A DNA stretch of 64,000 bases from Candolleomyces eurysporus (GCA_027579435.1 JANBPK010001206.1:1-64000); one strand, 5' to 3'; numbered from the stretch's first letter, positions 35,022 to 47,837 are shown. A program made the numbers and translations. The notes: generated by a model from the letters alone, not told the origin.

Positions 35022-37108
35022 TAGCTGTCATTGCCATGCACATGCCAAGCTTCGACGGAGCGAGCATGACAGCGATAGGGTCGCTCAAACTAGTTGAAGT
35101 GTAGAGTTAGAAAAACTATATGGGACTAGAATTGAAGTCGGCTTGATTGTAAAGCTTCATACAAGCCCCACAAAAGCCTCATCTGAGTTGTGTACCGGGA
35201 CTTTTCTGGACCGTCGGAGTCGCTTATTCATATGCTGGAAGTGTTCGAACATCCGTGTTGTTGCGGCCACCGAGGTCTTGAATCATGTCATCCGAAAAAA
35301 GCTGGAGCCGAAAAGATGTTGCCCTCTCTGCACCTCTCAAACGGACAGCATCTAAGAAGACGCATCTCGAACAGCTTCTTCCCAGAGCAATTAGTCTAGT
35401 TCTACCTAGTCCCATAGCCATAAGCCCATAGGTTTGTTATAGGAGGTTTAGTTCCACTGCCGAAAGGCGTGCCGGATATTCGGATTGAACGACCACGCGG
35501 GCTTGACTCGGTTATAGCCCACCCTTCCACGACAGCAGGCATAGAGCTTTTCTGTGAGACAAGCCCAAGAGGCTGAGCCTTGAAGGGATATTCATAATGA
35601 AGTGGGGAGGCTGTTGAAGTCAAGGGCGGATAGGCACGTCCGTTGAAGGTGGATTTCGTTCAAATTATGTTTGATATTGATCTCGAGAGCTGCCACAAAA
35701 AAAAAGGAGAAGGTATTGGTGCCATCGATCTTATTGCCTCTCCGTTCTGAGAGGCACTATCGCATAGGTACTGAATGACCATTGAGAACAAATTCTAGAA
35801 ACCGTTGAAAGTGCCGTATGCGACACCAAATGTATAACAAACTATCCGGATAACGACTTCAGAGGCACTCTATAACAGGCAAAACGTAATGAAAACGTTC
35901 AAGACGGGGATTTTGGGAGGTGGAATTGGACCTACGACGACAGTTAGGCCGACTTTTCTCGTGAGGGCCACCTGATACACGTGCCCAGTATATATAGCAC
36001 TTAGAATTGGTAGCGCATTCTTTATACAAGTCCATTCATCTGGGCGATGTGCAGCTCCGACCCAGACTGTACGATGAGTTTCCTGCCCTCATTCGTGGCA
36101 CTTCGACTCCTCATCACCGAGGTCCCTTGGGTACTGCGTCAAACCCAGCCTCCGGCACCATCAAGTTCGACAAAGTTAAACCAGATGAAGGCGTTTCCCT
36201 TGATTCCGACATCTATCTGCCCATCTGTAGTCAGATTTTCCAGGCTGATGGCAATCCAACTTAAGCTAGGGGAACTGGCCGGGACTATTTGGTGTCTATA
36301 GAGGGAGGCGCTGGACCGACAAAGCATACAAAATTCGATGCTTGTTGTGCAGCTAGCTACTTCGTTGCCGGGAATAGGACACAGTTTTTTGCATTCGTAA
36401 GACAGACTTACACACTCCCCCTCAAAGACAGCTTTAGTAGAGGTACTGCCAATGAAGTGGAAGCATTAGGGATAAGGAGAGAGGCGCGGACTCCGTCAAA
36501 TACTCTGCAGAAATGAAGCGGACCAAAAAGGTTCCGTGGCAGGACTCTGGTGAGCCGTTGGATTCCGTTGCAGGTCTTCATGCTCAGGCAGACTTGAGCC
36601 GATTGAGATGAATGGACGAAGGTGGCGAGAACTGGATCCGTATCCAGTAGTATGTAACAGAGGAAGGCTTTCCTCGATAAGTGGATCAAAGATGCCATGG
36701 CTGGGTTCGAACTTACGCTCTGCAAAGGCTGAGAGTTCGAATCCCGAACTGGCCTGCCTTTACTGTGGCGGGTGTGTGGAAGCAACCGCAACGTTGCCTT
36801 CGAAATCCCGTATATTCGGCCGGTGTAATGCGTAACCCCGGTGCTGTGGTTTAACAATCTCATGAAAATAGTCAAATAGGCCCAAACTTCTGCTCTATTA
36901 GGCCGTGTTGCTTGAACGTGGTGCCGCGTTTCTTCAATGCAACCCACTAAATCCGGTCGACCCTCTACAGTCCGGTACAGTAGATCCAGCTTCGTGTTGA
37001 TCACATATATATATAACTTGAAATAGACCTGAGCTCGTAGAAAATATAGTACAAATGCGTCGATGTAAGAAGGAAGCTTTGACAGTCGTTAACGCTTGCA
37101 ATGCTTCG
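35022..37108. other. No supported gene
   Basis: A plus-strand frame at 36007-36264 and a 198-codon minus-strand frame at 36408-37004 overlap other frames and lack motifs. A short TA-dinucleotide run sits near 37003-37016. TTCGAA-containing stretches near 36710 and 36750 were considered as tRNA arms and rejected. Confidence 0.3.
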
Positions 37109-37861
37109 TCATTGGATGCCATAAGTGACAATATGCCTCATGAGCAGGCAAGTAGCCAAAAACTCTGCGCGGGAGAACATGAACGTTGTCAACGAGTTCG
37201 TTCCTTGGGCTAAAGCTAGGGAGGTGATTTACTCACCACACGACATGTCACCATAAAGCTCCTCAACTGTCAACATGCATCCTGATGAATTAGGATACGG
37301 AGGTTCTCCCGGAATCTTGAGGTTGTAGAATGCAACAACGTTATCTGCATTGTCAACGCACTAGCGGAAAGGTGTCTCAGCATAACCGTTCAAAGGGACA
37401 ATCATCGTGAGAACCACTTACAGTCCATTCATGATCCTCGTGCGTTCGATACGACCACTTGTACCGCTGCCCATTTTGACCAGTGAACGTCCGATGCCGG
37501 GTGCTATACCAGAGCGTTCATCGTTACTTTAAAACAGCATCCAAATCACGATGGAAACGACTCACGTTCCACCCGGCGTCACCTTCGGCAGATACATATC
37601 CAGCCCCGTGTATGCGCCTCCAAACGTGATCGTCCCTAGTTCATTATTCGGCCCGAACTCCAAAGCAATTACAGGTCGCGTATAGGCATCGTCTCTCGGG
37701 CTCGACAACTCGAAGATGCAGTACTGTGTTCCACGAGCGTCTCTTCGAGTGCAGCGGTACGCTAGGCGAACCCGCTCGTGAATGTCGACAAATTCTGAGC
37801 CGCTGAGACGACCGGTGCGGTCCTCCAGGAAGTAAGGCTGGTAATAGCGAGTCGCTTGCAT
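37109..37861 (-). CDS. DUF6593-like protein
   Basis: Four exons are readable from ATG 37861 (MQATRYYQPYFLEDRTGRLS) to TGA at 37109. Exon 1 ends near 37566; the later exons give TFTGQNGQRYKWSYRTHEDH, then CVDNADNVVAFYNLKIPGE and CMLTVEELYGDMSC, and finally EFLATCLLMRHIVTYGIQ. The layout resembles the DUF6593 family of basidiomycetes: a beta-strand-rich body, a segment 'F.G.DG..YKW', a 'C.D....VA.Y' strand and a terminal hydrophobic helix. Length is about 185 residues, usual for that family. The function of DUF6593 is not known to me. Assignment is from remembered pattern, not a search. Confidence 0.65.
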
Positions 37862-38004
37862 CTAGAATAAGCAGATGAGGTGGGGGACCCAAGCGAGCAG
37901 GCGAATCTGGGCTGGGAGCGTGATCGTTTCCTCTACAGGGTTTCCATTATATAGGCATTAACGGTAGGAAAACGGGCCTAATCTGACCCGCCGGATACTA
38001 ACTG

Positions 38005-38746
38005 TTAGGGTGTGTATCGCACTACCCCCTCTGAGGACCTTACTGCCATCTGTAGATCCGCCGTAACCAGCCGGATAATACTCGATTTGAGGGATTCAGG
38101 CGAATGGGGTGAAGATGACCAACAAGAAACGCCGTCACGGGGAGGACTTTGGTTTGAATTGGGAAAATTGATACCCTTAGGCGTCAAATCGTCGCTCAAA
38201 GCATGGAAGACCGTGTCAATGATAGTCAAAAGAAACCGAGGTTGCCGGTGATTCGGCGAGATACGAACGAGGGCCTGAGTGGGTAAAGGTACAAAGACAG
38301 AGGAAGAAGGTAATCCGGTGTTTAATGGAAGACTCGAACACGAGGAGGCAGGTCGGCAGAAGTGGCATTCTTTTGACATCGACATCGTCTGATCTCTTGG
38401 GGTGGGCAGCATGTTATTTCTCTGCTGAGTTCAGAATCAAGATGACGTACGTGCATCGTGCTCGACGTTCACCGTCGCAGAAAAGGCAAGGATTCGACGT
38501 GCGTTTTGATATATTCGAGAGTTACGTGATTCAAGCATTTAGACTCGGCTCGAACAGAGTGGCCTCGCCCAGGATGGGCAATTGAGAGTTTCGAGTCCAT
38601 GACCCTTGAATTGGAGGCGGATCCTGCAAGTGAACGGCAACGATGTCGGATGGAGACAACAATTGCATCATAAATGAGCTTACCTGCAACGATCGATAAT
38701 CAGGAAGCAAGCCTGAGGAGCAGAGGGTTCGGGTGCCGAGAACCAT
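38005..38746 (-). CDS. Weak hypothetical gene
   Basis: An ATG at 38746 starts MVLGTRTLCSSGLLPDYRSL. An apparent intron (GTAAGC..TTGCAG, 60 nt) joins in phase to DPPPIQGSWTRNSQLPILGE, which soon stops. Further down the same strand a 135-codon frame (38412-38005) is Ser/Pro-rich, with RFLLTIIDTVFHALSDDLTP. The parts may be exons of one gene, but I found no phase-consistent join between them. No domain seen. Confidence 0.22.
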
Positions 38747-41061
38747 GATTGTGTCAAGGAAGGAATCAGGGGAACTCGGATGCAGTGTGACGGCTACACT
38801 TTCCCCATGCCGTTACCTGACTATGACGCGTAAGGAAAGTGAGGATGGCCGCCATGACATGCCTTGTATGGCGTTGCTGTGACCTCGTTCCAATCCTCGG
38901 TAATCGCGAATTTGATCTCTTCATCTCAAACAGTCATTCTCGCTTTCCCATCGGAGTACGGTACCTTTGGGTTACGGCTGTAAAGTATGAAAATGAAGAG
39001 ACAATAGAACGGTCACCGCCGAGACACAAAGAGAACGCGACCAAGGGGTTCGAGCTTTAGAACCTAACCATCTTGGGGAGGCCTGGCAGGCCGAAAGGGT
39101 CATCGAAGTCCGACTCGTAGGTTTAGCGATACAGTTGTACACTACTTACCTGATCCTTCTGTGATTCACGTTGACGTTGACAAATGTTCCCTGCTACATG
39201 TCGGTATGTTTTGCCCATTTTGAGCTGAGCTTGACCAGACACTTCGCCGTTTTCAGTCGACTGTGAGTCTATATTTCCAGTCTAACCAAATCCAAGGCGA
39301 AGGATGTGTAACGAACTACCATCACGCTTAGTCTTTCGACCCGAGGTGAACGCAAGAGCATGCCAGACAGGAGGTGGCAGTTGGATTGATTGATGTGGGG
39401 CTCTCCTACCTGCCACATGAATGATGAATGGACCCTGATACAAGCGCTCGATCCTGGCCCAGAACTCGTGGAGGCGGTGATTTTTAGCGGGCAACGAGGC
39501 ATAGACTGTCATGCCTATCTTTTTCACCCTGCAGTGCTCGGGTTGCGGAGTTGATTTTGGAATTAAAGTGGGGCGGGATAGCATGAAGACCGGACTGAAA
39601 TTACTTTGAAATGAGTTCAAAAATGAAAACAAATTCAATTTATTTTAAATCACCAGCGTCCTGTCCAACGTTTGCTCGGTTACCGCAACTAAAATGGCTA
39701 AATCACTCCAAGACACCCTCAGAACCCGAGTCATACGCTATGGCACGACGGATTCATTCACGTGCGTCAGATATAAGTCCCTGAGAGCCTGCTTACAGCC
39801 ACCGGCACCGGAAGCGAGGTTCCTACACACCAAAAAGGAATTGAATCTCACTCAGTTGCAGCGGGTTGGCTGAAGCTAAGCGTAATCTCGTCACGGCGAT
39901 GATAAATGTCACTTGAGTGGGCGAGTAGCTCGCAACGATGGAGCTTGATAGTCGATAACAAACAATAAGAGATGGGAGGCTTCTCAGCCATTGCGGTCCA
40001 ATTAGCCCACAGGTGCAAACAAGACAAGAAGTACTGCATATAGTACCATGTTACCAGCTCACGTCAGTCCGTGACCCCCGCGCAGTAGGCAAACTGTATA
40101 AGCGCCCAGTGGCACTGCCCCACTCGCAGCATTGTGGCGGCGGAGAGTCACTTTGCTATTGTCTCGCCACAGTGGCTGAAACCATCCTGCTTCATTGAGT
40201 TCAACAGAAATTAGAATTTTTGAATTCAGTTTTTCTTCAATACATTGGAAGCTCTCTAGCTACTTGTGAATACTCGGCTCTGGCAGTGAGTGATACGGGA
40301 GTGATTGAGGTGGATGACGCCTTTGGTGGTGTCACGGCTCACTTATTGTCATTGAATCTTTCTTATCTTGCCTAGGCCCACTCGGACGCCGACAGTTGAG
40401 ACCCAGCCTATCGATATTCTCGGTAAAATGCCTCCACCCATCGATACTCTTCTTCTTCAGACACGCGGGTAAAGATGTGTGAACGTGCCCTACAACTTTA
40501 CCGAGCTGAGTTAGCTTGAGAACCCAGTCAGCTCTGCAGGCAAAACAGAAAAAGGATAAGCTGAAATTGTGGGCGACTCGGACCTCAGGGTCCTACTCAA
40601 ATCGTCGTGTTATCACTCCCCCGTTTTTCGAGATCCCGGGCAATGTGAGAAACAGCTCGCAGACTTCAAGTCATGGTATCAGTGATCACTAGAATCGCTG
40701 CTGCGCCTACCCGAAGCCAAGCTTGGTACATACATACCCAGGCTCTTTGTTCAAATAACCCCTAATGCATTACAGACACCAGAATAGCTGACTGTCATTC
40801 GTCTACGCTATCCCAAAAAAAACCCATGGGGCGTCACCTAAGCTCAAACACCTAGACCATATACCTGCTTCAAATCGCACCGGCACACCGAATCCACGGA
40901 CTTCGAACATCAATCACTCAAGAGATTCATGGCAAGAAGCTTTATGCATTCCCTGAGACGTGATCCTCGGCTTTGAGTACATAGTATAGCTACAATTTAT
41001 CCAAAGTATACAGCGCAGGATCCTCAGCACTCGTCAGCCATTCTAAAGTCAAAACACGGGC
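38747..41061. other. Gene-poor stretch
   Basis: The only frame of interest is 39282-39638 (minus), containing MTVYASLPAKNHRLHEFWAR and IERLYQGPFIIHVAG before a possible GTAGGA donor. No partner exons were found. From about 40.2 to 41.0 kb I see nothing. Confidence 0.3.
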
Positions 41062-43454
41062 TTACGGTAGAGAGAACACGTCCGATGGATATACTTTCCG
41101 TAGCGCTTGCTGGAGCTCATACATGTTCATGGGGTCTTCCGCGAAGCTCGCGGTTGTATCGAGTTAGTCCTTCCAAATTTCCAGCCACATCCTACTTGAT
41201 GTGATGGCGGCCTGATTCGGTGGACACCAGTCACGAGTCGGAACAGGACATCGAGCGACAGAAAGAGTATGGGTATGCGAAATTTAACTCACCCAAATCT
41301 GAATACAGCGTTAGTAATTGAATATCGTCCCGGATCTACAACAGGGTGGTCTCCATCGAACATCACGGCCGCAAGGACATAAAAAACACGGTCAGCACCG
41401 TATGCAAAAGCGGCGTCGACCAAAACAGATGCTTCGGGATGTTTCTCCACGAGTTCAACGCACGCTTCGATCCTTGGGCCCCAAATTCCATTGATGTGCT
41501 TCCAAATTTCATCATGGTGCCGAGACAGCGGATTGGTAGGCAATACTCTATTAAGTTTAGCGCACTGGGTGAAGTTCCGCAAGATTATTCTCAATACGTC
41601 TGCATGAAGGATGGGTGTCGTCAGTTTTAGATTGGGAGTGGGGTTGGGGAGGGAATTACACCGAAACTATCAGAGAAATGCTTCATTGAATGTCGTAGGT
41701 ATCTTGGAAGATCGCGTCTCATAACAGGTGATGGCCAGGCTGGTCCTGAGATGTGGTTCCCTTCGCCAGAGTGTCATAGTAAGATCAGAGTGACGATCGG
41801 TAAGGAGACGGCGAAGAGCACACACCTCGGTATGATCCTGCGAGGGTGCGACACTCCTTGGAGTGAAAGGCATGCCAGCCTTCCACCTGACATTTCGTCG
41901 AGCAGTACTGGCCACGCGGCAGCGACCGCAAAACTTGACCTTGCACCCTTCATCGGCGTTGGAGTTAGAGGCCCCCGGGAGTTCTGTGACAGTATTCCAG
42001 ATAAGTTCCAGAGAAACGAGAGCCAGAAGAATTTGGTAGAAACACGAGTTCAAGCTACCGCACATGTTCACAAGAAGCTCCGTGCCCTCCTCGAGAGAAG
42101 CACTACAATCCACGATGCATTGCGAAAGGGTCCCCATCATCGGGCACAACTTGGGCGGGTACTTCTTCTCCACCTTCGTCGACAAATAGCGCTCGACCTT
42201 TCGTGCCCTTTCCAAAAGCACGTCCTGGCACGTATAGTAGTTACACACCTCTGCGAAGACGCCACACAGGAGACGCTCTTGCATCTCCTTCGACTTGACG
42301 TTAAGAAGACACCACTCAGCACATTGGAGGAAACCGTCCTTGAGTGCTTGAGTAAGCTCTAGGTAAAGACTCTCTGCTCTCCTCAGAATTGTTGCTTCGG
42401 ACAGCAACTCCCAGAACTCCACCACGTGAGACGGCGAGGTTGCAATGTATCCAACGCATATGCACAAAGTCCGATGAAGTCGTGGCGTAACAAACGGCGG
42501 AATATCTCGTCATCCTGGAGCACGAGTGCCAGACCTAGCATGAGATGGGACAGGCTCTTGGCGAAATTAGGTCCAATGTGGTGCGGGTCGTCCTTTTTAG
42601 GATCCGAACCCCATTATCCAGAACAAATTGTCAACGAGTCAACAGCCCGCCGTTTCATCTTCTAATCGTACGAGCTGAACGCAAGGCTAAAGCTCTGGCA
42701 CCCATTTTTCGGTCGAGGCGAAGGCCCAGAAAGGTTCGATGATCATGCACTCGTCCGACGGCCCCAAGATAAAAAAAGTACGATTTGACCGATTTGGGTA
42801 TTTGGGCAAGTAGGGTGCAAGTGACGTCGGCGGTGACCGGGAGAGATACCAGTTCGCATTTCCCTGGATTATCGTCAGCATTGTAGATGACACCCTCCGC
42901 CGCCTCCGCACGGAGGCTAAGTATAGCGTGGACGTTCATGGCCTGGCCAGCATCGGTGATAATTGCCACTACCCAGCCCGTGAGGTCAGCCCACCAATTC
43001 GATGATCCGAGGGAGACACATGTCTTCCAAGGTTCGCATGTGCGAAGATTTGAGTTTGAAGCATCTGAAGATACGAGCTAGAAGAACGAGTCCGGTGAAC
43101 GCCCCTTCGGCAGCGTCCTTGACGTTCGGGTCATCGAGGTTAGAGGGGGTGCTCGGCATTAGAGTTCTATCAAGGAGCTGGAGCGCGTGTCTCACGACGT
43201 CGCAGCCCCGCCCTCGGTTTGAGTTGAGCAGATTTACAAGATCCATGATGTTTCTGTCGAATTCACTTGTCATCTCTGGCGTAAGAAGCTCCGGGAGAAT
43301 TAAAATCGAGTACTCGAGTATACCCCTTCAGATAAATGATCAAACTTACCTCCACACTTTGGACAAGAAAAAAATCTGATTCATCAGTAAACCGAAGATA
43401 ATTGGATGGAAGCATTGGCGCTCGGAGCTTTCGTCGCAATCTGTGAGGTGGCAT
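41062..43454 (-). pseudogene. MYND-finger protein gene with several frame breaks
   Basis: Exon 1 (43454 to about 43350) reads MPPHRLRRKLRAPMLPSNYL and joins by a GTAAGT intron to a helical region: FDRNIMDLVNLLNSNRGRGC, LARIFRCFKLKSSHMRTLED, ITDAGQAMNVHAILSLRAEA, LVLQDDEIFRRLLRHDFIGL, RRAESLYLELTQALKDGFLQ. A MYND zinc finger follows: CGRCRVAS, then after one missing base YCSTKCQVEGWHAFHSKEC. The 3' part splices well through RRDLPRYLRHSMKHFSD, IILRNFTQCAKLNRVLPTNP and YGADRVFYVLAAVMFDGDHP to ALRKVYPSDVFSLP and TAA at 41062. Frame breaks fall near 43005, 42650, 42460 and 41905. MYND fingers bind proline-rich partners. The gene is either a young pseudogene or intact with sequence errors. A partial relative is at 6834-7500. 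Confidence 0.65.
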
Positions 43455-45677
43455 GATGTTTCGAGAGATTAGAGCCTTGGGTGTAGTTCAAATCGGCGTA
43501 GGGAGGATCCGATCCCCAATAGCAATACAATTGATAAGCAGTGCGAGGTGATCTGACTGAGAACTTGCCTGTCGAAGGGCTAGTTTGGTAGAAAATTGAA
43601 GAGCTCGAGTGAACCGTGTCAAAGGAAACCAGGGTGTGTCGTGGGAACTGTATCAAGGAAGTGCCGCAGTTGCCGCATACGGTGGCAGCGACAATTTTGT
43701 CATTGAACCGAGCGCTGGACAGATTTCACTCGGCTACATATGAAAGCACCTGACACGACAAGGAAAACCCCAACATCTCTTGCCTTGTTCAGCTATTTCC
43801 TTCACTGGAAGTAGGTCGTATCTACTATCGTCGCTGCGGGTCGCTTTCTTCGGCTTGAGCGGCTGCACTCTTTCCAAACAAGTCGCCCAATACTAATAAT
43901 AGACCTCCAGAGGAACAGAGGCCGACGTTCGAATTGAAAGATGTAAAGGCGCAGATCTTCGCAGGTACGCAGCCTGTGCAACTGTCGAGTACATGAGGAA
44001 GATCAACAGTTTACGTCGAATTTTCATTGAAGCTTGCCAGTAAATTGAAAACTAGTAGAAATCTTTGATAACGACGGTCCAGGTAAAGACCGCGAGCAAC
44101 ATCAGGGTCCCCATAACGAAATAATGAATAAGAGGAAATTAGTGGACAATGAATCTGAGATTGCAATACAATAGCAATCTCCTTTAGACATCACGAACGA
44201 GGGGGCTTCGGCACCCCTCGTGCCACTAGATCCTAACCTGCTCGATCGAACCTTCGACGTTGACGGAATGGGGGCGCGTAAAGTGGAAAGAGAGAGGTTC
44301 AATTGAATCATTATATATACTATCGGAGGGAAGCAGGCAGGTGGGTAGGAGCTACACACGTGCGTAGCGAAACATATCACGTACACAACAAGAAAAACGC
44401 ACAACAACAACAGCGATAAGAGAGGAAAAGTTGAGAGCAGCTACTACAGAAAAAGAAAAACCGAGATTACGTATAGACGGACGTCCTTTACGTACAGCTT
44501 GACAAACTGACGAAAATATAGACGAGGAGGATGGATGTAGAGAGGGAGGAGAAAGGAAAGGCAGATTCCCGAGTTTAATGGATGATCTTCAGGCCCAAAT
44601 AACGAGTTTTCGTTTTCGTTCCTCCGTGAATGTGGATTGGGCGGCTGCAGCAGAGACTACGCCTCTATCCATACGATTAACATCAGGGACTTCTACCTCT
44701 AGGCTTCCACCATATCCACGTCTTTCGCAGTCTCAGAACGTGGAGCAGCGTCGGCATCAACCATCTCGGTGTCTAAGGGAGAAACGAGATCAAGATCAGT
44801 ATTCAAGACACAAAAATGAACGAGCAAATAAGAAAGGGGCAAAACGAAACCAAGGAGCAAGACACTATTGAAGAAGCCAGTCGAAGCTCAAAAGGCGCGT
44901 GAACCCGAGAAGTGGAAGGAGGCAAGTTCCAATCGAAACCAAACGGGACAGAAATGAAGGACAAAATGAAAGTTGAGCGTAACAATAGCAGGTGAAACGT
45001 TGAGCCAAAATCAACCCAACCAGGACAATGCGCACAACGATACGAGAAACGGCACGAGGCAAACCTCATCCAGCCTTCCAGCTTCCGCCCCACGACATAC
45101 ACTAGAATACGAAAATCGTCATAGAGAACAGGGGAAAGCCAGCTGGAGAACGAGAGGAGGCGGAAGAGCAAACGAACCAATGAAAAATAAAACGAATGAA
45201 GAGAATAAATAGAGTAGACGAAAAAGGGCAGGCGACAAGAGAATGTGGTGGCGGGACGATATCGGGAAAAAGATTGCCAACTCCCAAGATCGACAAAGAG
45301 AACAAGGAGGAAAGAGGAAGAAAGACCAAATGCTCGCTCAAAGCCGGCCGCGAACCATAAGTCACTGATCAACCAAGGATGAAGCAGGTGAATGAATGTA
45401 TCATGATCCGGCCACGTTACAGGTGGCTTATCACCAGCTTTCGTTGCGCAGTAGACAAACCAGGAGCGAAGCAAAGGACACGGGAGAACGAACGGGAGGG
45501 CTCCAAACAAAACAAAAGGGCCAGGACCCACCATCCACGCAACCGCCGCCGCCACCAAAGGACAAGTGGCCGAAAAATCACGCGGAAAATGCGATAAAAA
45601 GATAAAATAATCAAATATCCCAAAATACCACAAACAACTTTCGAAACGAATGAAGGAGAAAAAAAAATTAAATGAAA
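43455..45677. other. Purine/pyrimidine-skewed stretch, no supported gene
   Basis: From about 44.4 to 45.66 kb the plus strand is strongly purine-rich, so minus-strand translation is Phe/Leu/Ser/Arg-rich. A 276-codon minus-strand frame (45633-44803) arises from this. It begins 45 nt past the PWWP gene stop and is more likely 3' untranslated sequence than a gene. 43.5-44.1 kb shows nothing clear. Confidence 0.4.
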
Positions 45678-47522
45678 CTAAAACGCACCTTTCCCATTCA
45701 AATTAATCGCAGCTGTACCCTCTGTAACACCTCCATCACCCTCTTCTCTTGCTTCCTGCTCTTCATCGTCTTTCTCGCCTTCCGCATCCTCTTCCTCTTT
45801 CTTCTCGTCTGCTTTCTTGCTCTTATCATCATCGGCTGTGGCGTCTTTGCCAGGAGACGAGGAACTTCCGTTGGCCTTGCCACCAGGAGTTGAGGCGGGA
45901 GCGGTGTTTTTGGATGCGCTCAGGATACCCTGCCACCTCTCCACCAAGGATTTGGCGCGTTCTCTAAACTTGTACTCGCTATCCCGTGGGACTGCTGATT
46001 CGGTGAGAGCCGCAATGTGGCGCATTACTTTGCCGATTTTCGAGAACTATACGAGAGAGAATGGGGTGGTTAGCGGACGTTTTGATACGGAATCAGGGAG
46101 GAAATGACTGAGGGCACAGAAAGGGCAAAATGAAAACAAAAGACGAGATACGGAGGAAAAAAAACGCCAAAAACAGGAATTAAAGACCGGAAATTGGGAA
46201 ATTAAAATTCCAAGGAAGCAGAAACTCGAGCTTCGAGATCGATTGAACGAAAAGACGAAATAGCTCACCTGAAGCTGCTCAATCGTGATATTTTCACAGT
46301 CTTCTACAGTCTTGAAGAGCTTATCGAGGTCTGGCATGTCCTGCGGGCGTGATTAGCATGCTGGATCGTCCCAAACTGTAGAGAGATGACTACACACCTC
46401 CTCCTTTGGTGGCGCCTTGCCACTAAGGAACGTCTTTTGCAGTTTATGACGCCAATCTCTGACTTTGACCGAATCTGGGTCGTCTTTAGCTACACCGTCA
46501 GTCAGAAAAAGGCGCATACAAACAGAAAAGAGCCATAACTCACCGTCATCGGCCTCTGCGTCCTTCTTTGCCTTCTTGGCCGGGGGCGGGGATCCCGCAG
46601 CAGCATTTGCACCCTTCTTGGAACTGGAGCCGGCGTGATCCTCTGCCCCGCTCGCCGACCTTCCATGGTCACCCTCATCTTCCGACTCCACCATCGCCTT
46701 GCTCTTTGCACTCGCTCCGTTCCTCTTTCCTCCTTTGCCTCCACCTCCTCGTTTGGTCACAGCACTAGCCGACTCGTCCTTCTCCTTCTTTGCCGCAGAC
46801 GTCTTGGGCTGCTTCTTTGCCTTGCTCGACACGGCACTAGTACTCTCCCCCGCGTTATCGCGTTTCCTTTTTCTCGAGGACGTGGTCTTGCTCGGGGCAC
46901 TTGCTGTGGACCCGATTTCCGAGTGGTTTTGGTCGTCGAGCTGGTCGACCTCTGCGTTGGCTTCCTCGTCCTCCTCTTCGGCTGCTTCTGCCTCTTTTTG
47001 TTTAAGCCACTCGGTAGGATCCTGGGCTACTTTGTAGGCTTCGAGGATGTCCTTTCCCTTCTTTTTGGGTTCGGAGAGGTAGGCGCTAATTTCGTGTGGT
47101 TGGAGGCGGGACATGTCTTTTTCGACTAGCCAGGAGCTGCGAGGGCATGCGGAGAAGACAGGAGGAGGAGAAGAGGTTGGTTAAACAAGGAATTGGAGGG
47201 AGGAGGCGGAAGGAACGTACTGCTCGCCGTTGGGGAAGAACCTGACGCAGTAAAAAGTGGTTTTCTTGCCTGCAGGGCGTTCTGCCGCAACCTTTTCTTG
47301 CACTGCGTCTGGGTCAACAACCTATATCCGTTGAACACGAACGGGTCGAGTCAGTTGGACGGCTTTGACGCGTAAAACGGGCAGACGACTCACGATACCG
47401 GGCCAGGGTGCGTATCCACGCACTTTTCCCAAGACGATGTCGCCCAGACCGTATGTCACAGCATTTCTCGTGCTCCCTGCGCCTCCTTTTGAACCTGCAC
47501 CTCCGCCTCGTCTGGCGCTCAT
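45678..47522 (-). CDS. PWWP-domain chromatin protein with LEDGF-like C-terminal helical domain
   Basis: Six or so exons from ATG 47522. Residues about 20-95 form a PWWP domain: YGLGDIVLGKVRGYAPWPGI, then TTFYCVRFFPNGEHSWLVEK; the family motif is PWPG here. Next come a Glu-rich stretch, then a long Lys/Ser/Ala-rich disordered linker with nuclear-localisation-like KRKR. A compact helical region follows: DSVKVRDWRHKLQKTFLSGK, DLDKLFKTVEDCENITIEQL, FSKIGKVMRHIAALTESAVP, FRERAKSLVERWQGIL. This resembles the integrase-binding/TFIIS-N-like fold of LEDGF and HDGF relatives. The tail is an acidic run ending INLNGKGAF. PWWP domains read H3K36 methylation, so a transcription-coupled nuclear role is likely. 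The downstream stop at 45678 and phase-consistent introns support the model. Orthology to a named yeast gene is not claimed. Confidence 0.85.
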
Positions 47523-47837
47523 ACTTCAGCAGGAGTGTCCGGGTCGCGAGATGATAGAGATTTGGATATACGCGGCGTCAAGCAGGACGACGGCAGGCAG
47601 CGGGCAGCAGAGGCGGTGGGTGGTGGGCTGGTGGGCGGGCGCGACGTCGGTGGTGACGGTGAAAGAGGCAGTCACTCCCTCCGCGATTTCCCAGTCACGC
47701 ACAACTTCCACGCGGTTGTCTTTTTCTCACGGCGGTCTGTGCGGGCTGCTTCCTTATCGCCACGTGATCCATTGATAAATAAGTACAGTACATTCACAAC
47801 GCTGCCTTCCTCCCCCCGCCGGACGGGATGGCAATCT
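47523..47837. promoter_or_regulatory. Intergenic region: PWWP promoter and ALDH 3' flank
   Basis: A 315-bp GC-rich gap between two minus-strand genes. It must hold the PWWP gene promoter and the end of the aldehyde dehydrogenase transcript. No TATA box is evident, as is common for housekeeping fungal genes. Confidence 0.35.

Noticed and set aside
36690..36770. Possible tRNA (GGTTCGAAC and GTTCGAATCCC stretches)
   Set aside because: The five-base stems around both TTCGAAN loops do not pair, and no acceptor stem or A box lies at the right distance on either strand.
41751..42362. 203-codon plus-strand frame over the MYND gene
   Set aside because: The minus strand there encodes recognisable MYND-family sequence; the plus frame has no motif.
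44803..45633. 276-codon minus-strand open frame after the PWWP gene
   Set aside because: It lies in a purine/pyrimidine-skewed tract, its translation is dominated by Phe, Ser, Leu and Arg, and it begins just past the PWWP stop. A 3' untranslated region explains it better.
46635..47129. 164-codon plus-strand frame over the PWWP gene
   Set aside because: Antisense shadow of the Lys/Ser/Ala-rich linker.
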